DNA of 64,000 nucleotides, from the NCBI RefSeq assembly GCF_029760935.1, contig NZ_CP121684.1, positions 2,046,001 to 2,110,000 of the forward strand. Reading direction: 5' to 3'. Source of the DNA: Lysinibacter sp. HNR. Its GTDB lineage: Bacteria > Actinomycetota > Actinomycetes > Actinomycetales > Microbacteriaceae. Within the stretch, counting starts at the first letter, position 1; every line of letters begins with the position of its first letter. The position numbers were made by a program, and so were the translations under genes. The notes under the pieces are model-generated. The model was not told the DNA's origin, did no database searches, and saw only the letters and a list, made by a program, of their open reading frames with translations. Below, piece after piece: positions 23,916 to 33,059 of this stretch.

Positions 23916-25225
23916 GAACCAAGCACCCGGCGAAGATACGCGTTCTCAAAGCGGCGCTCTGGATCAAGACGGTTACGCACGGCAAGAAAGTCTTCAAAGC
24001 GCGGATAAACCTCGCGCAACGATCCGGCCTGTCGAAAGTGGACTTTCCCCCAGTGCGGACGCCCGCCGTGCGCTTTCATAATTTCCTCGGCAGCAACAAA
24101 ATATTCACGCGGATTTTCGCGATAGTAACGGTGAATCGCAATGTATCCGGTCTCCTGACCATACGCGGTAGAGAGCCAGTTATCGTCAGCAGCGGCGGAG
24201 CGAACCTCCAACGGGAAGGAGATACGCCACCCTCGACGCTTGATGAGAACTTTCATCTCGTGCAGTGCTTCGGGTACTGCCTCGCGCGGTAATGCATACT
24301 CCATCTCACGAAACCGCACGGCGCGATTACTCACAAAAACGTTTGGTGAGTGATCTGTAAAACTGCGGCTTCCTGTAACCCGCTGAGCAAATCGATTAAC
24401 CGGGGGCACGATGCCGGGCATCATCGCGCCCAGAGCGCAAACAGCACGATACGTTTGATTAGCTAGCAGCTCATCGTTTACCCAGCGACCAACCTTCGAT
24501 AGCGGCACTCGCGCTTCCGAGAGCGGGAGCCGAGTGTTTGTTTTAGTCAACCCAATCTCGGTGTGGGGGAACCAGTAGAACTCAAAATGATCTTCATCCG
24601 CTGACCGCTCCACATAGCTCTCTACAACCTGTTGCAGAGGTTCGGGTCGCTCAACGGCCCGGAGGAGAAAAGCGGGCACACACTGAATCGTCAGATCGGT
24701 GATCACGCCCAGGGCGCCCAGAGCAACACGAGCGGCGGGGAGGAGATCCGGATTCTCGGTCTCGCTGATGCGTAACTTCTCACCGTTAGCAACCACCAGC
24801 GTGAGGGCGACAATCTGAGTGGCCAAACCACCAAAAGAACCACCCGTGCCGTGGGTGCCTGTTGAGGTGGCTCCAGCGAGGGTCTGGCGATCAATATCAC
24901 CCATATTCTGTAGCGCAAGCCCATAGGGCTGCAGGAGCTTTGATAACTGATGTAGAGGCGTGCCCGCTGCAAGAGTTACCCTGCTACGCTCCGCATCCAC
25001 ACTAATAACACCACTCAGTCCGTCAAGACTGAGCTGTACATCCGGGGCTGCCGCAATATCGGTAAAACTGTGCCCGGAGCCGATGGCTTTGACCCGCATT
25101 CCCCGCTCAACTGCTAACACAACGGTGCGCTGCACTTCCTCGACGCTCACGGGATGCTCCACCCGGGTGGGCACAATTGATACGGTTCTCCCCCAGTTAC
25201 GCCAGGTTCTATCCTTTGTCCTCAT
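23912..25225 (-). CDS. FAD-linked aldonolactone oxidase (D-arabinono-1,4-lactone oxidase family)
   Basis: Flavoenzyme of 437 residues. The N-terminal FAD_binding_4 domain has GSGHSFTDIA, where the His is the covalent-FAD position in related oxidases, and TLAGATSTGTHGTGGSFGGLA. The C-terminal ALO domain carries HWGKVH near residue 390. Family members oxidise aldonolactones or alditols with oxygen. Its ATG overlaps the stop of the upstream PLP enzyme by four bases, a coupling that suggests a joint sugar or amino-acid derivative pathway. The exact substrate is unknown. The gene ends by overlapping the tail of the convergent reductase. Confidence 0.85.
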   Translation of the reverse strand: MRTKDRTWRNWGRTVSIVPTRVEHPVSVEEVQRTVVLAVERGMRVKAIGSGHSFTDIAAAPDVQLSLDGLSGVISVDAERSRVTLAAGTPLHQLSKLLQPYGLALQNMGDIDRQTLAGATSTGTHGTGGSFGGLATQIVALTLVVANGEKLRISETENPDLLPAARVALGALGVITDLTIQCVPAFLLRAVERPEPLQQVVESYVERSADEDHFEFYWFPHTEIGLTKTNTRLPLSEARVPLSKVGRWVNDELLANQTYRAVCALGAMMPGIVPPVNRFAQRVTGSRSFTDHSPNVFVSNRAVRFREMEYALPREAVPEALHEMKVLIKRRGWRISFPLEVRSAAADDNWLSTAYGQETGYIAIHRYYRENPREYFVAAEEIMKAHGGRPHWGKVHFRQAGSLREVYPRFEDFLAVRNRLDPERRFENAYLRRVLGS

Positions 25226-26535
25226 AAAAATACTTTTCCCTCACCTCGATAACTGGGCACAGCGCCCGCCACCCGCATGCCCCCAGAGGCCGCCTCTACT
25301 ACCTGAAACTCGTTCACGTGTTCACTCAGCTCACCGGATTTTGTATGACGTAACCACACCCGATCTCCCATGCTCAGGGCATGCGCAGACTCGCCAACAA
25401 GCGGACTCTGAACCTCGCCAGCCATTTCTCGCGGAACCATCGAGAGGCCCACCGGCCATTCAATACGAGGAAGACGATCCACGCCGGGCGGGCCAGAAGC
25501 CACCCATCCCCCACCGAGCAGCGTTACGGTCTTGCCGTTAGGGTGACGCACCACCGAAAGCGCGAAGGACGCGGCGGGTGCCGGGGTAAATCCGCGATAG
25601 GTATCAAAGAGGTGCCCACCAAACAACCCGCTACCCGCCGCAATCTCTGTTACCGACGGATCACCACCGGTGAACTCAAGAGAACCCGTACCGCCACCGT
25701 TAACAAATTCCAGATCGATCAACTCACGAACCTCCGCCACGGCCTCCGCCCGGCGGGCCAGCAGTTCTTCGCGCGATTTTTGCTGCATCCAACGCACAAC
25801 TATGCTTCTTAGCGGACGTCCTGGAGAGTTATCTCCCTGTCCCGCGATCTGAGCCTCGTATCCCATCAGCCCCACGATTTTAAAACCGGGCCGATGTATA
25901 ATCTGCTCCGCCATCTCGCGCAGCCCCCGTGGCTCGTGTAGCGGCGATCGAAAAACACCGATATGGCCCAAAAGAGGAGCCTTCCACGAGGCATCAAGCT
26001 CAAGACACACTCGAATAGTTTCCCGTCGAGAGGAAGGAACGATCGAATCGATAAAATCAAGCTGGGCAAGCGAGTCGATCATGAGCGTGACACGGTCCGC
26101 GAGTTCCGCTGAGCCTGCAAGACGCTGGATTCCCTCTCGATCAGCGGTCGGATAACCCACCACCACATCTTCGATAGGAGAATGTGCTGAATCACCCTCC
26201 GCGAGCCACAGGGCCTCGGGAAGCGTATATGCAAGCACCCCTGAGTACCCGGGAAGCTCCAGTACACCGTCCAACACCGAGCGCACTCGAACAGATTTCG
26301 AGGCGACCCTGATCGGTTTCCCTCCGGCCCGCCGCAACATATCGTGAGCGTTGTGGCGCAGCGCTGGGAGATGAATAACCGCCAGCGGAGTGTCCAACCG
26401 ATCGGTAGCCGCTGAGAGCTGTGGCCAGAAAATCTCTGGCGTCTTCCAAACCTCTTCGCCACCCCGGGGAGCAGGCGTCATATCAAGAGTTGTGTTCCTC
26501 ACGCCCATGCGAGCCCCTTCCGCTCTGACGGGCAC
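25222..26535 (-). CDS. PLP-dependent amino-acid deaminase/aldolase (alanine-racemase fold)
   Basis: 437-residue protein of the D-threonine aldolase-like / alanine racemase N-terminal fold. The expected PLP-binding lysine is in IRVASKSVRVRS near residue 80. The middle contains ELDASWKAPLLGHIGVFRSP and NGGGTGSLEFT, the glycine-rich phosphate loop. D-serine dehydratase/D-threonine aldolase relatives use this fold to cleave or deaminate beta-hydroxy D-amino acids. It is coupled to the aldonolactone oxidase gene. The first residues look like an extension; ATG 26508 is an alternative start. Specific substrate unknown. Confidence 0.8.
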   Translation of the reverse strand: MPVRAEGARMGVRNTTLDMTPAPRGGEEVWKTPEIFWPQLSAATDRLDTPLAVIHLPALRHNAHDMLRRAGGKPIRVASKSVRVRSVLDGVLELPGYSGVLAYTLPEALWLAEGDSAHSPIEDVVVGYPTADREGIQRLAGSAELADRVTLMIDSLAQLDFIDSIVPSSRRETIRVCLELDASWKAPLLGHIGVFRSPLHEPRGLREMAEQIIHRPGFKIVGLMGYEAQIAGQGDNSPGRPLRSIVVRWMQQKSREELLARRAEAVAEVRELIDLEFVNGGGTGSLEFTGGDPSVTEIAAGSGLFGGHLFDTYRGFTPAPAASFALSVVRHPNGKTVTLLGGGWVASGPPGVDRLPRIEWPVGLSMVPREMAGEVQSPLVGESAHALSMGDRVWLRHTKSGELSEHVNEFQVVEAASGGMRVAGAVPSYRGEGKVFL

Positions 26536-26669
26536 GAGCCTACCATCTTTTTCCTATGCCTACAGAACACATCATCAAGAAAGATTAGATATCATTCATA
26601 ATGATTCCGCCTAGCTCCAGAAAAGTAATGCTTGCTCTCTAGGAACAGACCCATTTTCCCACCCTCATC

Positions 26670-26698
26670 TTGACGATAAGATTCGGTCGAGATATGGT
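26670..26698 (+). promoter_or_regulatory. Candidate promoter of ssrA
   Basis: TTGACG at 26670-26675, 17-base spacer, TATGGT at 26693-26698, about 80 bases upstream of the mature tmRNA 5' end. The leader would be removed by RNase P, as for other tmRNA precursors. Confidence 0.4.
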
Positions 26699-26783
26699 TA
26701 ATAGCTGCCCAGATTTTCTGGCATAACAATTCAATAGCGTGTGATTTATGACCCTTATCCCGAATACCTCGTGTATTCACTCA

Positions 26784-27152
26784 GGGGCTGATCGGTTTCG
26801 ACGTTACCTGCGAAACTATGAGAAGCGGGTCGAGGATGCACAGTTATCTCGTTAACGATCTGTGCAAAACAATAGGTGCCAATTCTAAGCGCACCGACTT
26901 CGCTCTCGCTGCTTAAGCCAGAGTAGAAAGTCCGTCAGACCGGGTTTGCTTCCGCCCCGTGTTCTGGCGTCGTTAAGGGAGCTTGCTGGTAGATCGAGTC
27001 TCAGGATCTATCGGGACTTTTACTGAGGCTGGGCTCGTCGATCTAGGTGCCTGTGACAAAGATCGGGGCCGAGTAGAACGTTCTCACAGGCTACGCCCGT
27101 AGAAGGCCTAGAATCACAGTAGCGGACCCGGGTTCAATTCCCGGCAGCTCCA
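26784..27152 (+). ncRNA. ssrA: Transfer-messenger RNA
   Basis: tmRNA, which with SmpB rescues stalled ribosomes and tags their products for proteolysis. The 5' end GGGGCTGATCGGTTTCGAC pairs with CAGCTCC at the 3' end to form the acceptor stem, and the T arm GGGTTCAATTCCC is present. The tag frame (26878-26916) encodes ANSKRTDFALAA and then TAA; the KRTDFALAA ending is actinobacterial. CCA is not encoded. smpB lies 2.5 kb away. Confidence 0.97.
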
Positions 27153-27183
27153 CTGGGTCACTCGATCACACACCATTGAAACC

Positions 27184-27228
27184 CTTGCGGTGAGTAACCA
27201 CACTCAGTGTGTGGTTACTCACCGCAAG
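27184..27228. terminator. Perfect 20-bp stem hairpin between ssrA and the ankyrin gene
   Basis: CTTGCGGTGAGTAACCACAC and its exact reverse complement are separated by five bases. It lies in the convergent gap, so it can serve both strands. Unlike a standard intrinsic terminator it has no T-tract on either side. The stem may act as a processing or RNA-stability element or with Rho. Confidence 0.6.
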
Positions 27229-27235
27229 AGGCTCG

Positions 27236-28129
27236 CTAACCACCAAGGTTCTCAATCAAACGCAAGGTTACACCGTGCGCACCCGCCGCGGCAATCTCTC
27301 GTGCGGTACGCCCCCCGGCATCGGGCTGTGTCACCGAAGCCCCAGCACGAATCGCAAGCGCAGCAAGGTTGGGGTCACCAATCTCGACAGCACGCATCAG
27401 TTCAGCCTGAGCATTTACCGAATTCACCGGCGCGGTAATAGCCCTGTTCATGAGGTTTTCCTGCACCTGCAAGCCCCGCCGTTGCGCCATCCGGAGTGGA
27501 GTTTCCCCATCCCCCACGGCAGGAATCTCAAGATTTGCCCCCGCGGCCACAAGAACCCGCGCGGTGTCCTGATAAGCTTCAACCTGCGTGGCTTTTGCAA
27601 ATAGAAGAGCCTCATGAAGGGCCACCCAGCCCGGGTTGTTCACGTGGTCAAGGGAAATCCCCGCCCGAACTAAACGCCCCACAATAGCCGCGTGGCCACG
27701 CTCAGCCGCCCGAATAAGACCGGTACCGTTGTACCAGTCAAGGCTCGCCACGTCTGCACCATTGGCAAGAGTGAGGTTCAAGAAGTCTAGATAGCCCTCG
27801 CTGGTGGAAATGAGATAGGCACTCTGAACGGTGTCATCCTTTGCGTTCACATCCGCGCCCGCGATAATAAGCTGCTCTGCCTCTGCAACGTTGTTAGCCC
27901 AGGCCGCCTGGATCAGTCTTGAATTAAGCTCCTCGATTGAAAGCCCCACGAGATCCTCTCGAACAACCGGACCTGGATCAGGTTCTGGTTCGGTAACAAC
28001 AGCCCGGGACGAGGGCGTCGGACTCGAGGGAGCCGACGAGGGAGCACTCAGGGGCCGCGGAACAGAGCACCCCGTCAAGGCGAAGGCGGCCACCAGGACT
28101 CCTGCAAAAAATAATGTGTAGCGGCTCAT
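27236..28129 (-). CDS. Ankyrin-repeat lipoprotein
   Basis: 297-residue secreted protein. It has a signal with lipobox ALTGC (lipidated Cys about residue 21) and a Ser/Pro-rich linker (SAPSSAPSSPTPSS), followed by five or so ankyrin repeats: EAEQLIIAGADVNAKD, LNLTLANGADVASLDWYNGTGLIRAAERGHAAIVGRLVRAGI, ARVLVAAGANLEIPAVGDGETPLRMAQRRG and AALAIRAGASVTQPDAGGRTAREIAAAG. Ankyrins bind proteins, so an extracytoplasmic interaction role is likely. AGAAAAGAAG precedes the ATG. Convergent with ssrA. Confidence 0.88.
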   Translation of the reverse strand: MSRYTLFFAGVLVAAFALTGCSVPRPLSAPSSAPSSPTPSSRAVVTEPEPDPGPVVREDLVGLSIEELNSRLIQAAWANNVAEAEQLIIAGADVNAKDDTVQSAYLISTSEGYLDFLNLTLANGADVASLDWYNGTGLIRAAERGHAAIVGRLVRAGISLDHVNNPGWVALHEALLFAKATQVEAYQDTARVLVAAGANLEIPAVGDGETPLRMAQRRGLQVQENLMNRAITAPVNSVNAQAELMRAVEIGDPNLAALAIRAGASVTQPDAGGRTAREIAAAGAHGVTLRLIENLGG

Positions 28130-28416
28130 GCTTCTCTTTTCTCCGGGGCAACACGCCGATGCTCAAACTTTAACCCAGTGTGCCTCAACACCGGCCAAAA
28201 GCACATCCACCGGGCCAGGGAGTCCTCCTCCTCTACTCGACCAAAGTCTTCTCATCCCTCTGGATGACACCGCTAATAAAGGAACATCAGCAAAATTACG
28301 GCTCACTACCCAGTAGTCTTTCCCAACACAATTATCATGTAAAATTGGACGCTTCCATCCCCCACACAGGGGAACCTAATTAGCTCATTTCTCAGATATT
28401 GCGTACCATCGAGGGT

Positions 28417-28767
28417 ATGGAGATCCTGCGTAATATTCTTGTGATTTTTCATTTCATCGGCATCGGAGCACTCCTCGGAGGCTTCCTCACCCAGATGAAA
28501 CAGCTCAAATTGGGCACCGCGGTTATTAACCCCGCTATGTTCCACGGCGCTCTCACCATGCTTGTTACCGGCATCCTACTCGTGGGCGTCGCCGAGATGG
28601 GCGATGGAACGGTTAACCATGTGAAGATCGCCGTGAAGCTTGCGATTCTTATTGCCATCATGGTTCTCATCTTTGTTAACCGCAAAAAAGAGAAGGTTGC
28701 CACGGGTGTCATCGGAGCCATCGGAGCGCTCACAATCGCAAACATTGTTATTGCGGTCGTGTGGTAG
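28417..28767 (+). CDS. Small four-helix membrane protein
   Basis: 116-residue integral membrane protein with about four hydrophobic segments (IFHFIGIGALLGGFLTQM, FHGALTMLVTGILLVGV, VKLAILIAIMVLIFV, ATGVIGAIGALTIANIVIAVVW) and little soluble sequence. Start ATG 28417 is chosen because TACCAT lies seven bases upstream, matching the leaderless pattern seen elsewhere in the window; an in-frame TTG at 28399 is weaker. Unknown function; similar small proteins are common in Micrococcales. Confidence 0.75.
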   Translation: MEILRNILVIFHFIGIGALLGGFLTQMKQLKLGTAVINPAMFHGALTMLVTGILLVGVAEMGDGTVNHVKIAVKLAILIAIMVLIFVNRKKEKVATGVIGAIGALTIANIVIAVVW

Positions 28768-28951
28768 GCGCAAACTCGCGGCAGACGTGCTCTCGATGAC
28801 ACCCAGAGTCTCGTCGAGAGCATTGAGTAGCAAGCAGCCGGTGGGACACGGCACAATCAGGCCTCAACCAACAACACAGCACTGATCCTATCGACCACAA
28901 AGGGTTAGTATTAAGGCACAGATCCCACGAATCCTCAGTGAGGAGAACACC

Positions 28952-29236
28952 ATGAGCACGCACACCTCGCCCAATGCACAACCCACACCTCGAGGCAACC
29001 GCTTTCTCACCTGGTTGAAAAACCGCTGGCTTGGCATCGTCGTAACGGCGCTCATGGTTGTACTGCTGATCCAAAATATCGGCATTATTAATAGCATCAA
29101 CATTTCACTGCTGTGGATACAGATCTCAGCGCCGGTGTGGGTTCTTCTGCTTGTCCTCTTTGCGACGGGCGCAATCGCGGGAGTGTCTTTTGCCCGCAGT
29201 CGAGAAAAAGCCCGACAGGACAGTCACAAGAAGTAA
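28952..29236 (+). CDS. LapA-domain membrane protein
   Basis: 94-residue protein with a basic cytoplasmic start and two membrane helices (LGIVVTALMVVLLIQNI and ISAPVWVLLLVLFATGAIAGVSF) arranged as in the LapA/DUF1049 family. The pair is joined by a short loop IINSINISLLWIQIS. In proteobacteria LapA acts in lipopolysaccharide assembly; in a monoderm actinobacterium that role cannot apply and function is unknown. GAGGAG lies upstream of the ATG. Convergent with smpB. Confidence 0.8.
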   Translation: MSTHTSPNAQPTPRGNRFLTWLKNRWLGIVVTALMVVLLIQNIGIINSINISLLWIQISAPVWVLLLVLFATGAIAGVSFARSREKARQDSHKK

Positions 29237-29274
29237 CTGGAGCGCGGATACAGAAGCGATGTAACCCAGATCTC

Positions 29275-29751
29275 CTATTCGCCTAGTTTGCTCCGTGTAG
29301 CTATCGCGCGCTCGGCCTCACGCCTATCCTGACGCTCACGCAGGGCATGACGCTTGTCGTATTCTCTCTTACCCTTCGCTACGGCAAGTTCAACCTTGGC
29401 ACGACCGTCGTTAAAGTACAGCTTGAGAGGAATAATCGTATAGCCACCCTCACGGGTTTTATGCCACAGCTTGGTTATTTCCTGTTTATGTAGAAGCAGT
29501 TTACGTTTCCGACGAGTAGCGTGGTTGGTCCAGGTCCCATTGAAGTACTCGGGGATGTGAACGTTGTCGAGCCACACCTCGTTATTGTCGATGTAGGCGT
29601 ACCCGTCCACGAGCGAGGCTTTACCCTGCCGCAGCGATTTTACTTCGGTACCGAATAGAACCATACCCGCTTCGTAGGTATCCTCAATAAGATAGTCGTG
29701 GCGAGCCTTACGATTGGTCGCGACAACAATCTCGCCACGTTCCTTAGGCAT
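29275..29751 (-). CDS. smpB: SsrA-binding protein SmpB
   Basis: tmRNA-binding protein needed for trans-translation, 158 residues. Family segments are clear: [42 protein letters not shown] at the N-terminus, HIPEY, and [11 protein letters not shown]. The basic C-terminal tail [23 protein letters not shown] enters the ribosome decoding site. AGGAGAT precedes the ATG. It is downstream of ftsX in the order prfB, ftsE, ftsX, smpB, as in most actinobacteria. Confidence 0.97.
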   Translation of the reverse strand: MPKERGEIVVATNRKARHDYLIEDTYEAGMVLFGTEVKSLRQGKASLVDGYAYIDNNEVWLDNVHIPEYFNGTWTNHATRRKRKLLLHKQEITKLWHKTREGGYTIIPLKLYFNDGRAKVELAVAKGKREYDKRHALRERQDRREAERAIATRSKLGE

Positions 29752-29851
29752 GGTTATATCTCCTGTATGTGATGGTAACCCGAAACAAACGTAGCTCGGG
29801 CAGCCTATAACACTAACACAGTGCGGACCTCAGATTCTCAAAAAGGACGCT

Positions 29852-30766
29852 CTATACTCTCAGGTAGCGCGTAATTGCAACCTTTGCAGCCAGCCCCGAG
29901 AGCAATATACCCAATGCCACAAGTATGGGCGGGATAACCAAAGATTGAAGCGTCGAAATGTAGGAGAAGGTAGGCAGCGTCTCTACTAAGACACCCTGCA
30001 CAAAGAACTCAACAATTGCAACAGTGGCTAGGCTTGCAAGAACGGCACCAATCAGTGCTGAAATAATTCCCTCGATAATGAAGGGAGTCTGGATAAAACG
30101 GTTTGATGCACCCACCAAACGCATAATACCGATCTCTCGCCTGCGTGAGAACGCGGATAGACGAATTGTTGTAGAGATCAAAAGAACCGCCGCAACCAAC
30201 ATCAGGCCTGCAATCGACAGTGCGGTGTAGCTGGCGGCATTCAACACGTTAAAAATTCTGTCCAGAAGACTTCTCTGGTCCGAGACGCTCTGCACCCCGG
30301 AAATATTTGAGAGAGTCTCGCTGATGACCGCCGACTGGGAGGGGTCTTTTAGTTTGATCCAAAAAGTCTCGTTCATATCCGCCGGGGAGGAAATATCAAC
30401 AATTGCGTTACCCTCAAATTCCCGCGAAAAAGCCTCAAAAGCAGCATCTCTATCGAGAAAGGTAACATCCTCGATAAAGGGCGCAAGCGCGTCCGACTCC
30501 AAAATACTCCGAACGTTCTCCACCTGCTCGGGGGTGGCGTCACTCCCCGCACAAGTCTGTGAATTGTATACCTCGGTACACATGTACACGGCAACCTGGG
30601 CACGATCGTACCAGAAGCTTTTCATCTGCGATATTTGCATCTGCATCACAATCGCAGCGCCAACAAACGTGAGCGACACAAAGGTCACAAGAACAACAGA
30701 CACAACCATAGAAAGGTTACGACGAAGCCCCTGTCCAACCTCTTTCAGAACAAGCGCGTATCTCAT
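29852..30766 (-). CDS. ftsX: Cell-division protein FtsX
   Basis: Permease-like subunit of FtsEX, which regulates peptidoglycan hydrolases at the division site. The 304-residue protein has four membrane helices (about 20-45, 175-198, 225-255 and 270-295) and a large extracellular domain between the first two containing a cysteine pair (CTEVYNSQTC), which actinobacterial FtsX uses to contact RipC/NlpC-P60 hydrolases. The ATG overlaps the ftsE stop by four bases. Confidence 0.95.
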   Translation of the reverse strand: MRYALVLKEVGQGLRRNLSMVVSVVLVTFVSLTFVGAAIVMQMQISQMKSFWYDRAQVAVYMCTEVYNSQTCAGSDATPEQVENVRSILESDALAPFIEDVTFLDRDAAFEAFSREFEGNAIVDISSPADMNETFWIKLKDPSQSAVISETLSNISGVQSVSDQRSLLDRIFNVLNAASYTALSIAGLMLVAAVLLISTTIRLSAFSRRREIGIMRLVGASNRFIQTPFIIEGIISALIGAVLASLATVAIVEFFVQGVLVETLPTFSYISTLQSLVIPPILVALGILLSGLAAKVAITRYLRV

Positions 30767-31734
30767 CGAACCGGCCCCACATCCTGCTGTTCGTCCCCAT
30801 CCGGGTCAGCATCAAGTCGGAGTCTCTTTGCCAGCGCCGCCGTATCAGCCAAAATACCGGAATCTACAGTGGGGTCTGCCGGTTTCACGTGCGGTTGCTC
30901 CGCCTCAGTAGCACCCAGAGAAACAGACTGTGCCTCTTCGCGAGAGACGTCACCACCGGCCTGAGAGAATCCGGCCGATGGCAGGTCGGACTGCACCGGG
31001 ATATGCGGTGCAGCGTTTTCTAATCCTTCTTTTATAAGTGGGACGGCGGCAGTTACACCGTATCCACCCTCGCGCTCGTCTCGCACAAGTTGTCCCCCGG
31101 AAAGCTCAATAACACGCTGTTGCATCTGATCAACAAAACCGGCCTCATGGGTTGCCATCACGATAGTGGTTCCCCTGGCATTAATGCTCTTCAGAAGATT
31201 CATAATGCCAAGACTTGTCTGCGGGTCAAGATTTCCAGTGGGCTCATCAGCCAACAAAATAGGAGGATTATTCACAAAAGCGCGAGCAATGGCAACGCGC
31301 TGCTGCTCGCCTCCAGAAAGTTCGTGCGGCATCCGTTTTGCCTTACCTCCAAGACCAACCAGCTCAAGCGTATCGGGCACTGCCTCCTGGATAAAGCCTC
31401 GAGACTTTCCGATAACCTGCAGGCTAAACGCAACATTGTCATACACCGTCTTATTGTTCAGTAGGCGAAAATCCTGAAAGACTACGCCCAGACTGCGACG
31501 AAAATACGGCACTTTTCGATTAGAGATCGAACTGAGGTTCTGGCCCAGCACGTTAATTGAACCACCCGTCACCCGCTCCTCACGGAGGATGAGCTGGAGG
31601 CAACTGGACTTACCCGAACCTGAGGCTCCCACTAAAAACACAAACTCTCCGCGATTTATACGGATGCTAATGTCTGAGAGCGCCGGCTTTGCGGTGCCCG
31701 GGTATTTCTTGGAGACGTTATCAAACCAAATCAT
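30763..31734 (-). CDS. ftsE: Cell-division ATP-binding protein FtsE with long C-terminal extension
   Basis: ATPase of the FtsEX complex, 323 residues. Walker [10 protein letters not shown] is at 36-44, signature [27 protein letters not shown] in the middle, and the His-switch in MATHEAGF. The catalytic domain ends near residue 225, where typical FtsE stops. The remaining roughly 95 residues are a variable acidic, Ala/Pro-rich tail without a recognisable fold. Overlaps ftsX. Confidence 0.95.
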   Translation of the reverse strand: MIWFDNVSKKYPGTAKPALSDISIRINRGEFVFLVGASGSGKSSCLQLILREERVTGGSINVLGQNLSSISNRKVPYFRRSLGVVFQDFRLLNNKTVYDNVAFSLQVIGKSRGFIQEAVPDTLELVGLGGKAKRMPHELSGGEQQRVAIARAFVNNPPILLADEPTGNLDPQTSLGIMNLLKSINARGTTIVMATHEAGFVDQMQQRVIELSGGQLVRDEREGGYGVTAAVPLIKEGLENAAPHIPVQSDLPSAGFSQAGGDVSREEAQSVSLGATEAEQPHVKPADPTVDSGILADTAALAKRLRLDADPDGDEQQDVGPVR

Positions 31735-31810
31735 GTCGGCACAATCCTATGCACCACTTCGCCGTTTCACGAAGCGACGCGCGGCACCACACACAATCCA
31801 CAGAGAAAGG

Positions 31811-32932
31811 TTAGGCCTTTTGCGCTTCGAGATTTTTGAGCGAACGCCATCGAATACCCGCCTGAATGAAGTGGTCAAGATCACCATCAAAAACTGGCTG
31901 CGGGTTATTGACCTCGTACTCAGTACGGAGATCTTTCACCATTTGATATGGGGCAAGCACATAGCTACGCATCTGGTCACCCCAGCTAGCCGTGATGTTC
32001 CCCGCGAGCTCTTTCTTCTTTGCGTTCTCTTCTTCGCGCATCTGAAGCACCAAGCGCGACTGTAATACACGCAGGGCAGCGGCACGGTTTTGCAGCTGAC
32101 TCTTCTCATTCTGACAGCTCACCACGATCCCGGTGGGAAGGTGAGTGATCCGCACGGCAGAGTCGGTGGTGTTCACCGATTGTCCCCCGGGTCCACTCGA
32201 CCGAAAAACGTCGATGCGAATGTCATTCTCGGGAATATCAATGCTCTCAGCCTGCTCAATCAGTGGAACAACCTCCACGGCGGCAAAGCTGGTTTGACGC
32301 TTACCCGCAGAGTTAAAAGGACTCATCCGCACGAGACGGTGAGTCCCAGCCTCGACCGAAAGTTTGCCAAACGCATAGGGCTCATCCACCTCGAAGGTTG
32401 CCGATTTAATACCGGCCTCCTCCGCATAGCTGGTGTCTAGCACCCGCACCGAGTACCCGTGCTGCTCCGACCATCTAAGGTACATGCGCAAGAGCATCTC
32501 GGCAAAATCAGCAGCATCCACTCCTCCGGCGCCCGCCCTGATCGTGACCACCGCGGGGTTCGGGTCGTACTCACCGCCCAGTAGCGTCTGGATCTCGAGG
32601 TCGCTCACAACCTTTTCAATCTCACCCAGCTCATGTTGCGCCTCCTGTGCCGATGCCTCATCGTCCTCAGCTTTTGCGAGCTCAACTAAGACCTCCAGAT
32701 CGTCAAGGCGTTCTACAACGGAACGGATACGCTTCAACTCGGCCTGGCGATGGCTCAGATCACTGGTTACCCGCTGAGCCTCCTCGGCGTTATCCCACAG
32801 GTCCGGCGCGGAGGCCCGTTTCTCAAGATCCGAGATCTCTTTCACAAGCCTCTCAACGCCGATCACCGCGGTGATGTCTGCAAACGTGGAGCGCAACGCA
32901 CCAATCTGGGTGGAAAGATCAAAATCTAACAT
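31811..32932 (-). CDS. prfB: Peptide chain release factor 2
   Basis: Class I release factor recognising UAA/UGA, 373 residues. The stop-codon recognition tripeptide SPF is in [16 protein letters not shown], and the peptidyl-hydrolysis motif GGQ at 249-251 ([18 protein letters not shown]). The frame is continuous from the first codon; the programmed +1 frameshift that autoregulates prfB in many other bacteria is absent. It leads the ftsE-ftsX-smpB block. Confidence 0.97.
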   Translation of the reverse strand: MLDFDLSTQIGALRSTFADITAVIGVERLVKEISDLEKRASAPDLWDNAEEAQRVTSDLSHRQAELKRIRSVVERLDDLEVLVELAKAEDDEASAQEAQHELGEIEKVVSDLEIQTLLGGEYDPNPAVVTIRAGAGGVDAADFAEMLLRMYLRWSEQHGYSVRVLDTSYAEEAGIKSATFEVDEPYAFGKLSVEAGTHRLVRMSPFNSAGKRQTSFAAVEVVPLIEQAESIDIPENDIRIDVFRSSGPGGQSVNTTDSAVRITHLPTGIVVSCQNEKSQLQNRAAALRVLQSRLVLQMREEENAKKKELAGNITASWGDQMRSYVLAPYQMVKDLRTEYEVNNPQPVFDGDLDHFIQAGIRWRSLKNLEAQKA

Positions 32933-33059
32933 GGTCTGTACAGCTTACAGGTTCAGGCTCAGCACGTCCGCCCCGGGAGAACCGGAGGGTGATCACTCTT
33001 CCATCACGGCATACCCCGAGGCAAACAAAAGCCACAGCGGCACGGTTTAGCCGGCGGCG

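Noticed and set aside
31811-32932. Programmed +1 frameshift in prfB
   Set aside because: The frame is continuous from start to end; no internal stop or shift site is present.
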